A DNA stretch of 64,000 nt from Rusavskia elegans (taxonomy: Eukaryota; Ascomycota; Lecanoromycetes; Teloschistales; Teloschistaceae), in NCBI GenBank assembly GCA_011316305.1, contig SAUG01000001.1:1-64000 (forward strand), given 5' to 3'. Under the pieces are notes generated by a model. It made no database searches. It was not told the origin of the DNA and worked only from the letters and a program-made list of their open reading frames with translations. Position numbers and translations under genes: made by a program. Shown here one piece after another: positions 10,998-22,697 of the stretch. How positions within the stretch are numbered: position 1 is the first letter of the stretch; the number at the start of each line of letters is the position of its first letter.

Positions 10998-12519
10998 TCA
11001 ATCCCAAACCATTCTTCCTTCCAATAGGTCCCTCTGGCCGTACGCCTCGCCAACAATAGTGATGATCATGTCCAGAGTAGCAGCGACGCGCATGGTGAGT
11101 GGGACAGGATTGAGTGGCAACGATTCGTACGCGGGACTCGAGCTTATTTGTGGAGACATGGAGGCCTGATCATTGATTTGGGGATCTGTTTTCAGAGGAC
11201 TAGATGAGGAGCAATGGTTGAAGTTGGTTGGAGGGTCCGGAGGCGGTGATGGAATGGTCTCATGGAGAGTTGTAAGGAGCCTTTCTTGAGCTTCGGCGAT
11301 CTCGTCGTCGTCAATACTTGGTAGTTGTTGATCCTTCTTGACAGAGACTAAAGGTTCCCTCTCAGATGAAATTGCAGCAACGCCCGGTGGAATGTCCTGT
11401 GCTGGACCCATTGGTCGAAGACTTCCCATGTCTTGATCTTGTTGAATATGGATACTGTCCATCGATTCCACCCTATGGACAACTTCCTTTTCGTCCTTGC
11501 CATTCCTCCGAACTTCATTTGGGCTGTCATGTTCTCCCTCGTTTACCAGGTTCTCTTCATCTCCGTCAATTTCCCCGTTCCCCTCAATCTGTATTCCCTG
11601 AGCCCCTCCCAAGCCCGCAGCCAGCAACCTCACCATCGCTCTCGCCTTCTTCCCCAAATCTCTAATCACTCCAACCTCCTCACTTCCCATCATACCGACC
11701 GCCCGACACCTCGCCAGCAGACCCCAAGCCCACGCGCCCAAGTACGACTCCTTCTCGAGAGTCTTCCAAGCCATATGTTTCTCGAGCGCTGCAATGCCTG
11801 CTATAACGGTGTCTTGGTCGAGCTGCGAGAGTAAGCTGGATGTAGGTTGGGTGTAGAGGAGGGTCATTCTCCAGATTCGTGAGGATGTGCCGTCATTAAG
11901 TTTAGCAGCTATGGCAGCGGTGGACTCATTCGGGGCCAACGGTGGCGGAGATGCATGTAGTGCCGTGTGAAGAGATTGTAATAGTTCGCAAAGGTGCGCG
12001 TAGTAGGCTTCTTGAGGATCGATATCTTCATCACCCTCGATCTTAGTGGTCCCGTCGGCCAACGGCAGAGGCATAGCAGTGTAGGCCCCATCGTCGTAGT
12101 AGCCCCGAGAATAGTCTTGGTAGAGGCTCGTCTCTTCAAAACTCGCAGAAGTCAACAGGTTGGGCACACCTTTGGCCTCAGATCTATATCCCACGCAAGG
12201 ACGTGTCAGTGCAAGATACTCTGAGAGGCGCTGGAAAGAATGAGACATGACTTAGCCCGCGCACAGTCGGTTCGTGAGGGGAGTATGCTTACCGGACCAT
12301 GCGTAGATACTCAAGTCCATCTTCTGCAGGACCGTAGAATAGGTCATCGCCGCTCGGTTGGCCGTCGAGGCCAGGGAATGCGCTCCGTTGGCCGTAAGTT
12401 GGGTCCACTTGGGCTTTGCTCGCTGGGCTCGCTTCATCTTGCTCTACGTGGTTGAAGCGATGACGCTTTGACCGTGCACCGCTCGCTGCTGAAGGATGGG
12501 TTTTGCGCTTTTGGGCCAT
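10998..12519 (-). CDS. Gemin2/SIP1 homologue (SMN-complex snRNP assembly factor), 470 aa
   Basis: Exon 1 is 12519-12293 and exon 2 is 12183-10998. The intron 12184-12292 (109 nt) starts GTAAGC, has a CTGAC branch site 20-25 nt from its ATATAG end, and keeps the frame (1413 nt, 471 codons). The family signature is spread along the protein. It includes an N-terminal block with EYLRMVRSEAKGVPN across the splice junction, a central segment LEKHMAWKTLEKESYLGAWAWGLLARC matching the WLYALLACLEK region of animal Gemin2, and the C-terminal helix with GEAYGQRDLLEG matching the FDQRDL end of the family. Gemin2 proteins bind the Sm D/E/F/G proteins and help load them onto snRNA in the cytoplasm. Between the conserved parts (about residues 290-430) lies a long acidic, Ser/Pro-rich insert absent from the animal protein, and the N-terminus is basic (MAQKRKTHPS). 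Confidence 0.85.
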
Positions 12520-12982
12520 AACTTATGAAGACATTGGATATGCAAAATGGTACGACGAAAGGATGCGCTGATAAATATGGCAATGGATTGAATATACTGG
12601 AAGTCTAGAAATCTCTACTTGGTTATAAGACTGTACAGCCAAGACGGAGGTTCACATTATGCAGGGTCTCGCTATCCACACACCCTTAATCGTCGTACAC
12701 CCCTTTCCGTCATACACCCTTTTCCGTCTACACCCTTCAAGACCTTGATGCGTATCGTTGTAGACTGGCACGGTATCTGGTTTCAGCTAATGAAGACCTG
12801 CGAACATGGCATTTATGGTCGATGCGGAGACGACTCCGGGATACGCGATGGAGAACGGACCTCTGGTTCGCAGGTCTTCATGTGAGCTCCAGTGCAGGAG
12901 TGAGAATTTGCATGAAAAATGAGTGTGTATTGTATATTCTGGGAAGCAGGAAAAGAGGAAATCTATAAGTAGCTAAATAGTG
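12520..12982. other. Gemin2 upstream region, contains a 16-bp inverted repeat
   Basis: This is the promoter side of the minus-strand Gemin2 gene, running up to the AT-rich island. No gene is supported; an 88-codon frame (12619-12885) largely spans the inverted repeat and is not convincing. Confidence 0.4.
12790..12881. repeat. 16-bp perfect inverted repeat with 60-nt loop
   Basis: ATGAAGACCTGCGAAC at 12790-12805 is the exact reverse complement of 12866-12881. The two arms would form a 16-bp hairpin around a 60-nt loop. It lies in otherwise unique-looking sequence about 100 bp outside the transposon island and is not part of a recognised gene. Confidence 0.85.
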
Positions 12983-12990
12983 CGCGTAAT
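12983..12990. repeat. Left 8-bp target-site duplication of the hAT element
   Basis: CGCGTAAT immediately precedes the left terminal inverted repeat and is repeated exactly at 24593-24600. Confidence 0.9.
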
Positions 12991-14167
12991 CAGCGTGGGC
13001 TATCGCACCGCTTAAAACTAGCTATTATTCCGTACCGCACTAGCCTGTACTGTACCGTACCGACTAATTAGATAGCTAGTACTGTTCCGTACCGAACTCT
13101 AAACGGGCTAGCTACTAGCTAGTTTATAGAGATTTTAACCCTACTTTATATAATTAAATTTATCGAAATCTCTTTTTTTTTAACTATCTATTATATCGAT
13201 ATACTATATATTAACTATATAAGTTTTAAAATTAGAATTTTTGATTATTTTAATTTATAGACTATATTATCGGATTTAAAAAAATCTAGTATACGCGGTT
13301 AAAATTAAATATATAGTACTTTTTTATTTTCGTTTACTTTAATTCTAGAATATATTTTACTTTCTAAAGTTATCTAGAAAGCGCTAATTCTACCGCGAAA
13401 TTCTAAAATATTAATTAATAATATTTGTTTAAATTAATTCTATTAATTTAATTAGCTAGTAGCTTGGACTTTTAATTTTATTTTATTCTATCGATTTTCT
13501 TTATTATTACTATTTCGATTTTTTTACTTTTCTATCTACTATATATCTTATCTAAACTATATATTATAGACCGAAAAAATACTATTATCTATTTTAGATT
13601 AACTATAAAAAGTTTAAATAATACCGAATATAGTATAGATACTTAAAATATATATAAAAAGATTATTTATTTTAATTTTTCTAAAGATAAATATATTTAT
13701 ACTATTATAAATACGAAGAAAACTATATGATATAAATTCGTATCTAATAATAAACTAGCTAAATAAATAAAAAAGACTTCGACGGTTAAAAATTATAGCT
13801 TCTACGTTACTAATATAGAGAATTTAAAGAAATATTAATTCTATAAAATCTATATAATTTCTTTTTTAGTTATTTCTATTTCGATTAATTACTATATTAG
13901 GTTATACGAAATATAGTCGTAAATATTATATCTATTTCGATAACCAGTCTACTAACTATATATATAAATATTTAATATAAAACTATTTAATTAATTTTAA
14001 TAGTTTTTCTCCCGGCGATAATCTTTTTTTTTCTATTTTTAATTCGATTACCTCTTTTATAATAGAAAGTAAAGCTTTATCTACGCTGCTTCTATTCTAT
14101 AAAAATTTAAAATAAAAGTTTAAATATCTATTTATTCGATAGATTACGACTATATATCTATTCTATT

Positions 14168-14408
14168 TATTATAAACCATTTAAATTACTTGGAATTTAT
14201 ATAGAACTTAGTGGATATAGAGGCACTGGCCGATAGTATCGGCTGACTAATACGTTAACTAAATTCTATTAACCGCGGCTTATTAGTTCTACGGGATATA
14301 TTACCTAATTAGGCCTAGCGTTCAACTTTATTCGTTTATTTATAGAGGAATTTTCTATCTATATAAAAATATTAAACTATTATTATTATTTTAAATCGAT
14401 CTATAATA
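14168..14408 (+). repeat. 5' LTR of Ty3/gypsy copy A, 241 bp
   Basis: It aligns along its whole length with 22457-22697 and with the two LTRs of copy B. Its ends TATTATA...ATAATA fit TG...CA ends after C-to-T and G-to-A change. Confidence 0.88.
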
Positions 14409-17096
14409 ATTAGTAGTAATAAAAAATTATTTATATATATTATATAATATATATATAGCGTTTATAAATACTAATTCCTATTTATAAATACTAATAATAC
14501 TAGTAACGTTATCTATATTTTCGGAAATATTAATTATTTTAATTAAATATACTTTATTAGTCGTATTTAGTAAATAATAACCGTTTTTTACTAATTATAC
14601 CTTATATATTTAGATATAATATAAATAAACCGGTTTATTAATTAGATTTTAATTAATTATTATAGTAATAGACGAGTTACCCCTATTTTTTAATAATAGT
14701 ACTATCTTTTTCGGGTACTAGTTTATTAAATTTATAGATAGAACCGGTTTTAGATATATTACTAATTAGTACTAGAATATACTAGATTTAATAAACTTTA
14801 TATATAATAATTATAATAATTTTAAATCTTCTAGAACCGAAGTAGATAATACTGGGTACTAAAATAAAATTATTCTTCCGGCTATTCCGATCGCCTAGAT
14901 AGCCCGATAAATAGTTAAATAGAAGGGCTATAGTATAAACTACTATTAAACGTTTTAGAAAAAATATTATAGAGTTCCGGAACGATTCTATATATATATA
15001 AACTATCGTAAATTTCTAAATCTCTATTAAAAGTAAAGAAAAGAAAAATATAATCGATAAAATTTTAACGGACCTTTTTATTTTATTTAAATCGGATATA
15101 ATCCGGAAATTAAATATAATATAAAACCGTAATTCTAATTTTATAGTAATACGATTCTTCGAAAAGTTAAAGGAATAGAATATTATAATCTAGATAGAAC
15201 TTATAGAACTTCGCTAATAAAGTTAATAGAAGAAGAAAATACTTTTATTACTATCTAAACTTCCTATATTCTTTACTAGAGCCGATAAATATAAAAAATT
15301 CGTTATAAATAATATTAGCTATTTCTATCCTTTCTATAATAATAAATTCGCCGAGACCGGGCTTTATATTAAATATATAGATAAAAATATCTATTTCTAC
15401 GATATCTATATTTTTACCGAACGAATTAAAGACGTTACTAGATTAAATAGTAAAGTTAAAGAAAATCTATAGATATATTTTTATAATAAAGTTCTATAAT
15501 AGTATTTTAACGAATTTTCGGATATAAAAAAGGAATATTTAATAAAGAACTTCGATATATAGATTAACGCTTTAATTATTCGCTTTAAACTACTAATAGA
15601 AAAAGGAATATATATTTTAAATAAGAAAAAATATACTATTAAAAATATAAGCCGCTATCGCGAACCTTAAAAATATAGCTAGGCTAGACTTCGAGCTATA
15701 AAGATTACTAAAATAACTAATATTCGATAAATTATTATATAGATATAAATAGGTTTTACTATTCCTTTTTATATTATTTTTATTTTTAAACTAATAGAGA
15801 AGACTACTATTAATATATTCTTTCGATTAATAGATAATTATAAGCTCGAAATCTAGATTATAAAAAAAAACTACTTTCGGTAATTCCGAAAAATACTTCC
15901 TAATAACTCTAGCTATTAATAAATAGGAAATCTATTTCTATTCCGGCCCTAACCGGTATTAAAAAATCTAATATACTAATCGATATTTAATTCCGGTCTT
16001 TCCGGATATAAATATTAGCGTTTTATAGTTTAGTAAATTCTTTAGCTTTCCTAGAAATATTAATCTTCTTTTATTAAAAAGGATCTATTAGAAACGCTTT
16101 TTATCTAAAATAATATAAACTCCTTTCGTTCTATATTCGCAAGTAGATTAGGAAATCTATAAAGGAATTTCTTTTTAATATAATAGAATTCTACGCTAGC
16201 GTATAATAATAGACTTTAAAGACCTTATAATAATTAGTTTTAAAAAAAACTTTACTTCGGCCTAAATTTCTAATATTTAATACTACTAGCTCCGCTTTAA
16301 TAAGCTTATTAAATAGGAGTTTATAAAAACGTATACGGTAAAAATTATTCTACTATAAAGGAAATCTACGCTTAATATACCGAATAGGATCCCGTTTATA
16401 GGTATTATAATAATAGGTCCGCTAAACTTTATAATAAAAAGATCGAATACTATAATAGAATTTATAAAAAGTTAGAATATAAAAAAGTTAACTAGAATTT
16501 TATTAATATTAGGCCGAAGGTATTATATTTATATTAGAAATATAACGTTTTATTCGAGTTACGTAATAAATTATTTAAATATTTTAAAACCGTTTACTAG
16601 AATATAGAAGGTAATAAAGCCGAAATATAAATATTTATTACCGATAAGTAATTTCCTAATAAAAAAGATACTTCTATACTTCGTATAATTATTTTAAATA
16701 GTAAATAGATTATAGAAACTAGTTTAGCTTTTAAACGCTTCTATTACGCTGTTTTTCTATTAACTTTTCGCCCGAATATATCTAATACTAAAAATATATA
16801 TATTAATTTAAAATATATAATAGTAATAGCCGATAGAAAATTTATTTTAAAAAGTATCGAAATTAAAAAACTACCGAAAAAGATTTCTATTCGTAGCGTA
16901 GATAAATAAATCTATCGAACCGATAAATTTATTATTTTTATTTTCTATCTAAAGAGCGATTTAGCTATTATAGAATTTATAAAAAAAATCTATATTATTA
17001 AAAATCTATAAACTAATCTGCTACGAGATATAGATATTTTAATTCCGGAAAAAATAATTTTGGATTATTAAAAATAGTAAATTATTATCGGCAGTT

Positions 17097-17697
17097 TATC
17101 AATATTTTCTAAAACCAGTTTAAAGCCGGTTTTAGCCGTTATAGCCGTCTTAGCCGGTTTTTAGCCGGTACGGCTAAGAGCAGCTTATAAACGGCTTATT
17201 AGCCGGTTTCGGGTATACTCGAAGCTATATAGCTGCGCGGCTAAGACGGCTAAGACGGCTGAACGGCTGAGACGGCTGAAAAGATTTAGAGATTCCGTGG
17301 ATTTTAAATTCGTTTAAGTCTTTATTAGTAGTTAGTAGGCCTATATACGCCTATATATAACGCTAGGCTAGCTTTATCTAGATCGAAAATATTAGATTTC
17401 TTTACTAGAATCTAACTAGATTAGGTCTAGCGTAGTTTATTAAATAGATATTCGACTTCCGTTATTCCCGCTTTTAGCGGCGGCCGCTAAACTTTATTTT
17501 CGACTTAGATTATATAGGTTTATTTTTAGCTTATATATAGATTCTATTTTAGACTATTTACTAAATAGTTTTTCGTACTATAAATACTATTAGAGTTCTA
17601 ATCTATCGAAAATCTACTTTTTGGATTTTTAGATTATTTGGATTAAAATAGCTGTCAGCCGGTCTAATCTGAAAATCCATTTTGAGATTCGCTGAAA
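17097..17697. mobile_element. GGCTAA-rich non-autonomous repeat, copy 1, nested in copy A
   Basis: This block has no counterpart at the matching position of Ty3/gypsy copy B (near 33,960), so it is an insertion. A second copy lies at 41,152-41,790. Both carry clusters of TTAGCCG on the left and CGGCTAAGA tandem units on the right of the first 200 bp, so they could fold into a strong hairpin, and both keep a conserved right half. The ends are short inverted repeats best seen in copy 2 (TATCAGC...GCTGATA). It has no coding capacity. Confidence 0.75.
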
Positions 17698-20600
17698 TAT
17701 AAAAATTTTAAAGTTAATTTTAATTTCTATATATATAAAGAATATAATTTTAAACGTATTATTAGAATTTAAAGTAATATTATTTTAAAATCTAATAGAA
17801 TTATACGAGTTCTAATATAATATCGAGATAATATTTCGGAAAACCGTAATTTTTTTTTTTTCGAATTTAAATTAAAGTTAACTCCGAAAATAAATTTTAG
17901 TTTTAATAGTAGCGTTTTTATTTATATAGTCGACGCTTTATTTAATTTCGTAAATATCTATAACGTAAACTACTCGTCGGTAGTTTTATTTAAACGAATT
18001 CGGTTTAGAAAAGTTATTAAAAATTAGTATAAAAAATACTATACCGCTATTTCTAATTTAATTCCGTTTATAGTAAAATTAATATAAAATACTATTAAAT
18101 ATACTATTAAGAAATTAGTAAAAAAGATAACTATTAAAATTATAGCGATATTTACCGCTACTACGATTATATAAAATAGGACTATATATTATCTAGAATT
18201 ATCTAATATAATTAGCGCGCGGAATATTCTAACGAATTATAACGTTTTTTATCCGGCTAATAAAGTAAATTTTAATAAAAGTTTAGCGAGATTTAGTATA
18301 AATCTAGCTAAAAATATCGAATTCGCTAAATTAGCTTTTTTTATTATATCTATTAATTCTAAATTAGAGTACCGCCTATCTAATAGTATTACGGTTTACG
18401 GTAAACTATTAGTAGCGTAATAACTAGCCGCTATTACTAAAAAATACCAAGATATATTTACCGATTACTAGAAAGCTATAGTAGATATTTCTAAAAAGAA
18501 ATAGATATTAATATTTCTAAAAGAAGGAGCGAAGTCTACGCCTTTAAAGGTTTATAATTTAAGTTATACGGACCGTATTAAATTTAATAAAACCTTTAAT
18601 AAATTCTATAAATAAAATAAAATAGAATATTCCGAATAACTAACGTCTTTTATATATTCTGTTTTCGTAGTATAGAGGACTTTTCTAAATAGTACGAAAA
18701 AAGAACGAATAGTAGTTAATATCCGAAGCTTTAATACTATTACGGAAATAGATAGTTATTTCTTTTTATTATAAATAGATATTATCGCTTTAGTATTAGA
18801 ATATTTCTATATTTCTATCGTTAATATTATAGAATAGTTTTATTAGTTTAAAATCTAACGTTATAATTATTATAAGCTTACTATAATTTTTTATCGCGGA
18901 TAGGAATAAAATTTAGTAATATTTATAGAATATAAAGGTTTACTGCCGTATATATAGTACTAGACCGATAAACTATTTTATTTATTTTTAAGTTTCGCTA
19001 AAAACTATATAGATAATATTATAATTTTTTTATATAGTTTAAAAAAATATCTAAAATATCTAAATTAAATTTTCGCTCTATTTCGGAAAAAACGAGTAAA
19101 TCTTACGCTTTTTAAATTATTTATAGAGTATCTCTTAGTTCGTTTACTTAGATAACGCGTTAATATACTAGGAATAACTACTTTAAAAGATAAAATTGAA
19201 GCTATTTCGGAAAAAGCTTTTTCTAAATATTTATAGAATCTAGAAATCTATTTTAGAATAACTAGCTAGCTATATTATATAATTATAGGATATATATAGC
19301 TCGCCGAATCTCTATAGAAAATAAAGACTCTAATTATAAAAGAATTCGGATAAAGTTTAAAAGAATTTAAATATAAATTCTAATTAAAAAAATTAAAATA
19401 TAATTCTATTTTAAAAGAAAAGAAATTATTTCGGGTACTATAAATAGCGTTCGAACTACTAATCTTCTTCTACTATTTCGATTCTATAAAGAAGCTTTAT
19501 ATTAACCTAAATATATTAAAATAATTCGGCTTTATAGTAATTATCTACTATATTAAAAAAGACTTCGATAAAGATTTTCTATTTCCTAAAATATAGTAAA
19601 TAATATTTTTAAATAAATACTTTAATAGCGCCGAATAGAATTATTAATCTACCGAATTAGAAATCGCTAGAATTATCTAGATAGTAAAAAAGACTCGCTA
19701 TTTTATCGATTTATTATTAAAGCTACTAGTAATTATATATATTAATTACTCGGCGGTAGTTTCGATTTTAAAATAGACTTCGCTTAAAATAATAAATACC
19801 GATAAACTAAATCTAAAACTCGTTTATATATTATAATATCTTTCGGCTTTTAATATTAAATTACGTTATAAAGTAGGTAAAACTAATATCGTTCCTAATA
19901 TTTTATTATAATTTAAAGCGAAGGTCTTTTATATACCGGTTAAAAATAAAAAAAGTATCCTAGATATATTATATAGAAATACCGAGTTTAATAATAAAGA
20001 AAATATTTTATAATACGTTCCGGATATTATTATACCGATATATTATATAACGTTTATCGAAGTAATAGACGAATTTAAATAGCGTATTAAAGAAGGCTAT
20101 ACTAATAATAAATAATAGACTAAAATTATTATAATATTATAAATCTAGAAATTGAATTCTAATATTAAAAATAACGAATATCGCGTACTAGATATTAATT
20201 TCCGAATATATAATAAACTTTTCTACTATATTTTTAAAAATAGCCGAAATCGATTCTATATTCCGGATAAACTTGTAGGCGAAATTATCGGCGAAGCTTA
20301 TAATCGGTATTATTAAAGGTATTATCGTATATATAAGAAACTCTATTTATCGATTTTTATTTATAATATATATAAAAAGATTAAAGAATATATAAATTAC
20401 TACTAGTAATACTAGTTAAATTAAACGAAGCGGTATAGATTCTATAGCTTCCTTAATTTAATTTCTCCGAAGGTACTATTTTATATAATTATAATAGACT
20501 TCGTATTCGCGTTATCTACGAAGTTTTCTATTAAAAATTATATACTAACGATTATATATAAGTATATTAAAAAGGTTCTATTAATTTCTAGATAGATTAT

Positions 20601-21160
20601 TTATTTCGCAATTAATTAGACGAACCTCGTTATTCTAATCTTATTCGAATATAACTAGAAAATTCTATTAGCTATTATTAGTAATAGGGATTATAAATTT
20701 ATATTATCTTTCTAGCGCCAGATCTTCTAGAAACTAGAAACGAAAATTTAAATATCTATAGCGTATTACTTTTAAACCGATAGATAATCGGAATAAACTA
20801 ATTAAATAGTAGAAATTAGTTTCCGCTTCTGGTTTATAGAGTATTCGGATAAAGATTAGACTAAAGCTATTCTATTTTTATAATTCGCGTTTAATAATAT
20901 AACTAGCTTCGCTACTAATACGGTCTCTAACGAACTAGTACTAAGCTTTTAATCTAAAGATACGGTTAATATTTTATCGGATCTACCGCCGGAAAATATA
21001 AAATACCTAAAATCTATTAAACGCGTAGAAGTAAAAGATATAATAGCTTTTAGTACCGCTTTTTCTAAAGTCCGTTATAATAATTTATATAAAGCCAGGT
21101 CTTTTAAATCAGATAATAAAATTTTTCTAAAATTTTATTACGAATATATACTGCTAGATA

Positions 21161-21573
21161 TAGACTGGCCGTTTCGGGTCGGATTCCCGTCGAACCGTCG
21201 GATATCCGACCCGATTTTAATAACCCGATCCGGACCCGATCCGAGTCTTAGCGGGTTAAATCCGGGTCGGGTTACTTAGTAACCCGATCCGGACCCGACT
21301 TGATTATTTAATATATTTAATATATTATTACTATAATTCTTTAATAAAGGTAATATATCGAAGTAATATATTTAGTTTTACTACGGACTTTCTAGCTAAC
21401 GTGGTTAATTAATTAGAATTTTTTTAGTAAATTCGTATAAAAATTATACTAGCTTTATACTTTTATACTAAAGCTTGGCGTTTTTTCGGGTCGGATCGGA
21501 TTAGTTAACCCGGGTTCGAAACCCGGCCGGATCGGGTTACGTTTTTATCTAATCCGACCCGACGGCCAGTCTA
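21161..21573. mobile_element. 413-bp hAT-type MITE nested in Ty3/gypsy copy A
   Basis: Terminal inverted repeats start TAGACTGGCCGT at both ends, and the 8-bp duplication GCTAGATA flanks the insert (21153-21160 and 21574-21581). The uninterrupted site is visible in copy B (about 30,520), which has one copy of the sequence and no insert. The internal sequence is built from CGGGTCGG/CCGACCCG and CCCGATCCGG motifs and codes for nothing. The 8-bp duplication places it with hAT elements. Confidence 0.88.
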
Positions 21574-22270
21574 GCTAGATATTACTAATCGAAAGTTTTT
21601 ATATTAATAAACTAGTCCGTTTAAAATAATTCGTAAAATCAGGTACTTCGTATATAAATTAGAATTTTTTATTACTATAAAAATCTATCCTATTATTTCT
21701 ATAATCTAATTAAAACTAGTATCTATTAGTAATAATCCTTTTAACCGGCTTCTAGTTAATAATAAACCTTTTACTATCGAAATAGAATTTCCGGAAGAAG
21801 ATTCTAATTAGTTCGAAATAGAACGTATCGTAGATTAGTAAAAGGTACGCTAACGCTTCTAGTATCTAATTAAATAGAAAGGCTATAGGCTATAATATAA
21901 TAGCTAGTATAGGTTATAAAATTCAATATACTATATAGATTTTATTAATAAATATAATAAACGTTTTCTTTTTTTATCTGGATTTTATTATTAGTAATAA
22001 TCTAATTATATTCTAGCGGTATTATAATAACCGGAACTTTAAATATCCGTATTATTAATAGATTCTTTATACCGTTCCGGATAAAAATTAAAACGTTTAT
22101 AAATTATTATATTTTACCGGCGCTTTATATATTCGATCTAGTATAATTATATTTCTTTTTATATTTAGTAAAGTATTACTACTATCTATTAGATTCTAAT
22201 TCGAGGATTCTATTACTAGACGCTATAGTATAGTAGTAGTATATATCGCCTCTATTTAAATAATAAAGAA

Positions 22271-22350
22271 ATTAGTTCGGCCGTTTTATTAGCTACTTTT
22301 TATTATTTAGAGGCTCTAGTATAGCCCGGGTTCGATTTCTAGTAGTACTA
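22271..22350 (+). other. tRNA-like segment inside the 3' part of copy A
   Basis: A segment just upstream of the 3' LTR resembles a decayed tRNA. It has a D-arm/A-box-like start (TTAGTTCGGCCGT, 22271-22283) and a B-box-like T-loop (GGTTCGATTTC, 22328-22338) at tRNA spacing. The same segment is present and better preserved in copy B, so it belongs to the element family. It is not a functional tRNA: the stems do not pair fully. Confidence 0.45.
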
Positions 22351-22456
22351 TTTTCTTTTTAACCTTTTAACGCCTTTATTTTTAACGTTTTTAAAATTTT
22401 TAAATATTTAATACGAGCGTATCGAAGGCGATACTATTTTTTCGTTTTATAGTATT

Positions 22457-22697
22457 TATTATAAGCTATTTAAACTATTTAGAACTTATATAAAACTTAA
22501 TAGATATAGAGGTACTAGCCGATAGTACCGGCTAACTAATACGCTAACTAAACCCCGTTAACTACGGTTTATTAGTCCTACGGGATTCGTTATCTAATTA
22601 GGTCTAGCGCTCAGCCTTATTCGCTTATTTATAGAGAAGCTTTCCACCTATATAGAAACATCAAGCTATTATTATTATTTTAAATCGATCTATAATA
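22457..22697 (+). repeat. 3' LTR of Ty3/gypsy copy A, 241 bp
   Basis: It has the same length and ends as the 5' LTR. The differences between the two LTRs are mostly C/T and G/A, as expected for RIP acting on each copy. Confidence 0.88.

Larger units (their letters stand above)
14168..22697 (+). mobile_element. Full-length Ty3/gypsy LTR retrotransposon, copy A, RIP-decayed
   Basis: It is bounded by 241-bp LTRs in direct orientation and by the 5-bp duplication CTATT (14163-14167 and 22698-22702). Pol order is that of Ty3/gypsy. Reverse transcriptase is legible from 18712 (VVNIRSFNTITEIDSY, and YIDNI at 19006 where the family has YIDD). Integrase follows, with its acidic triad still present: Asp at 20497, Asp at 20689 and Glu at 20791 in one frame. 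Many Gln positions are now TAG or TAA. The element interrupts the hAT transposon and is itself interrupted by two smaller elements (about 17,097-17,697 and 21,161-21,573). Without these it would be about 7.5 kb, matching copy B. Confidence 0.9.
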
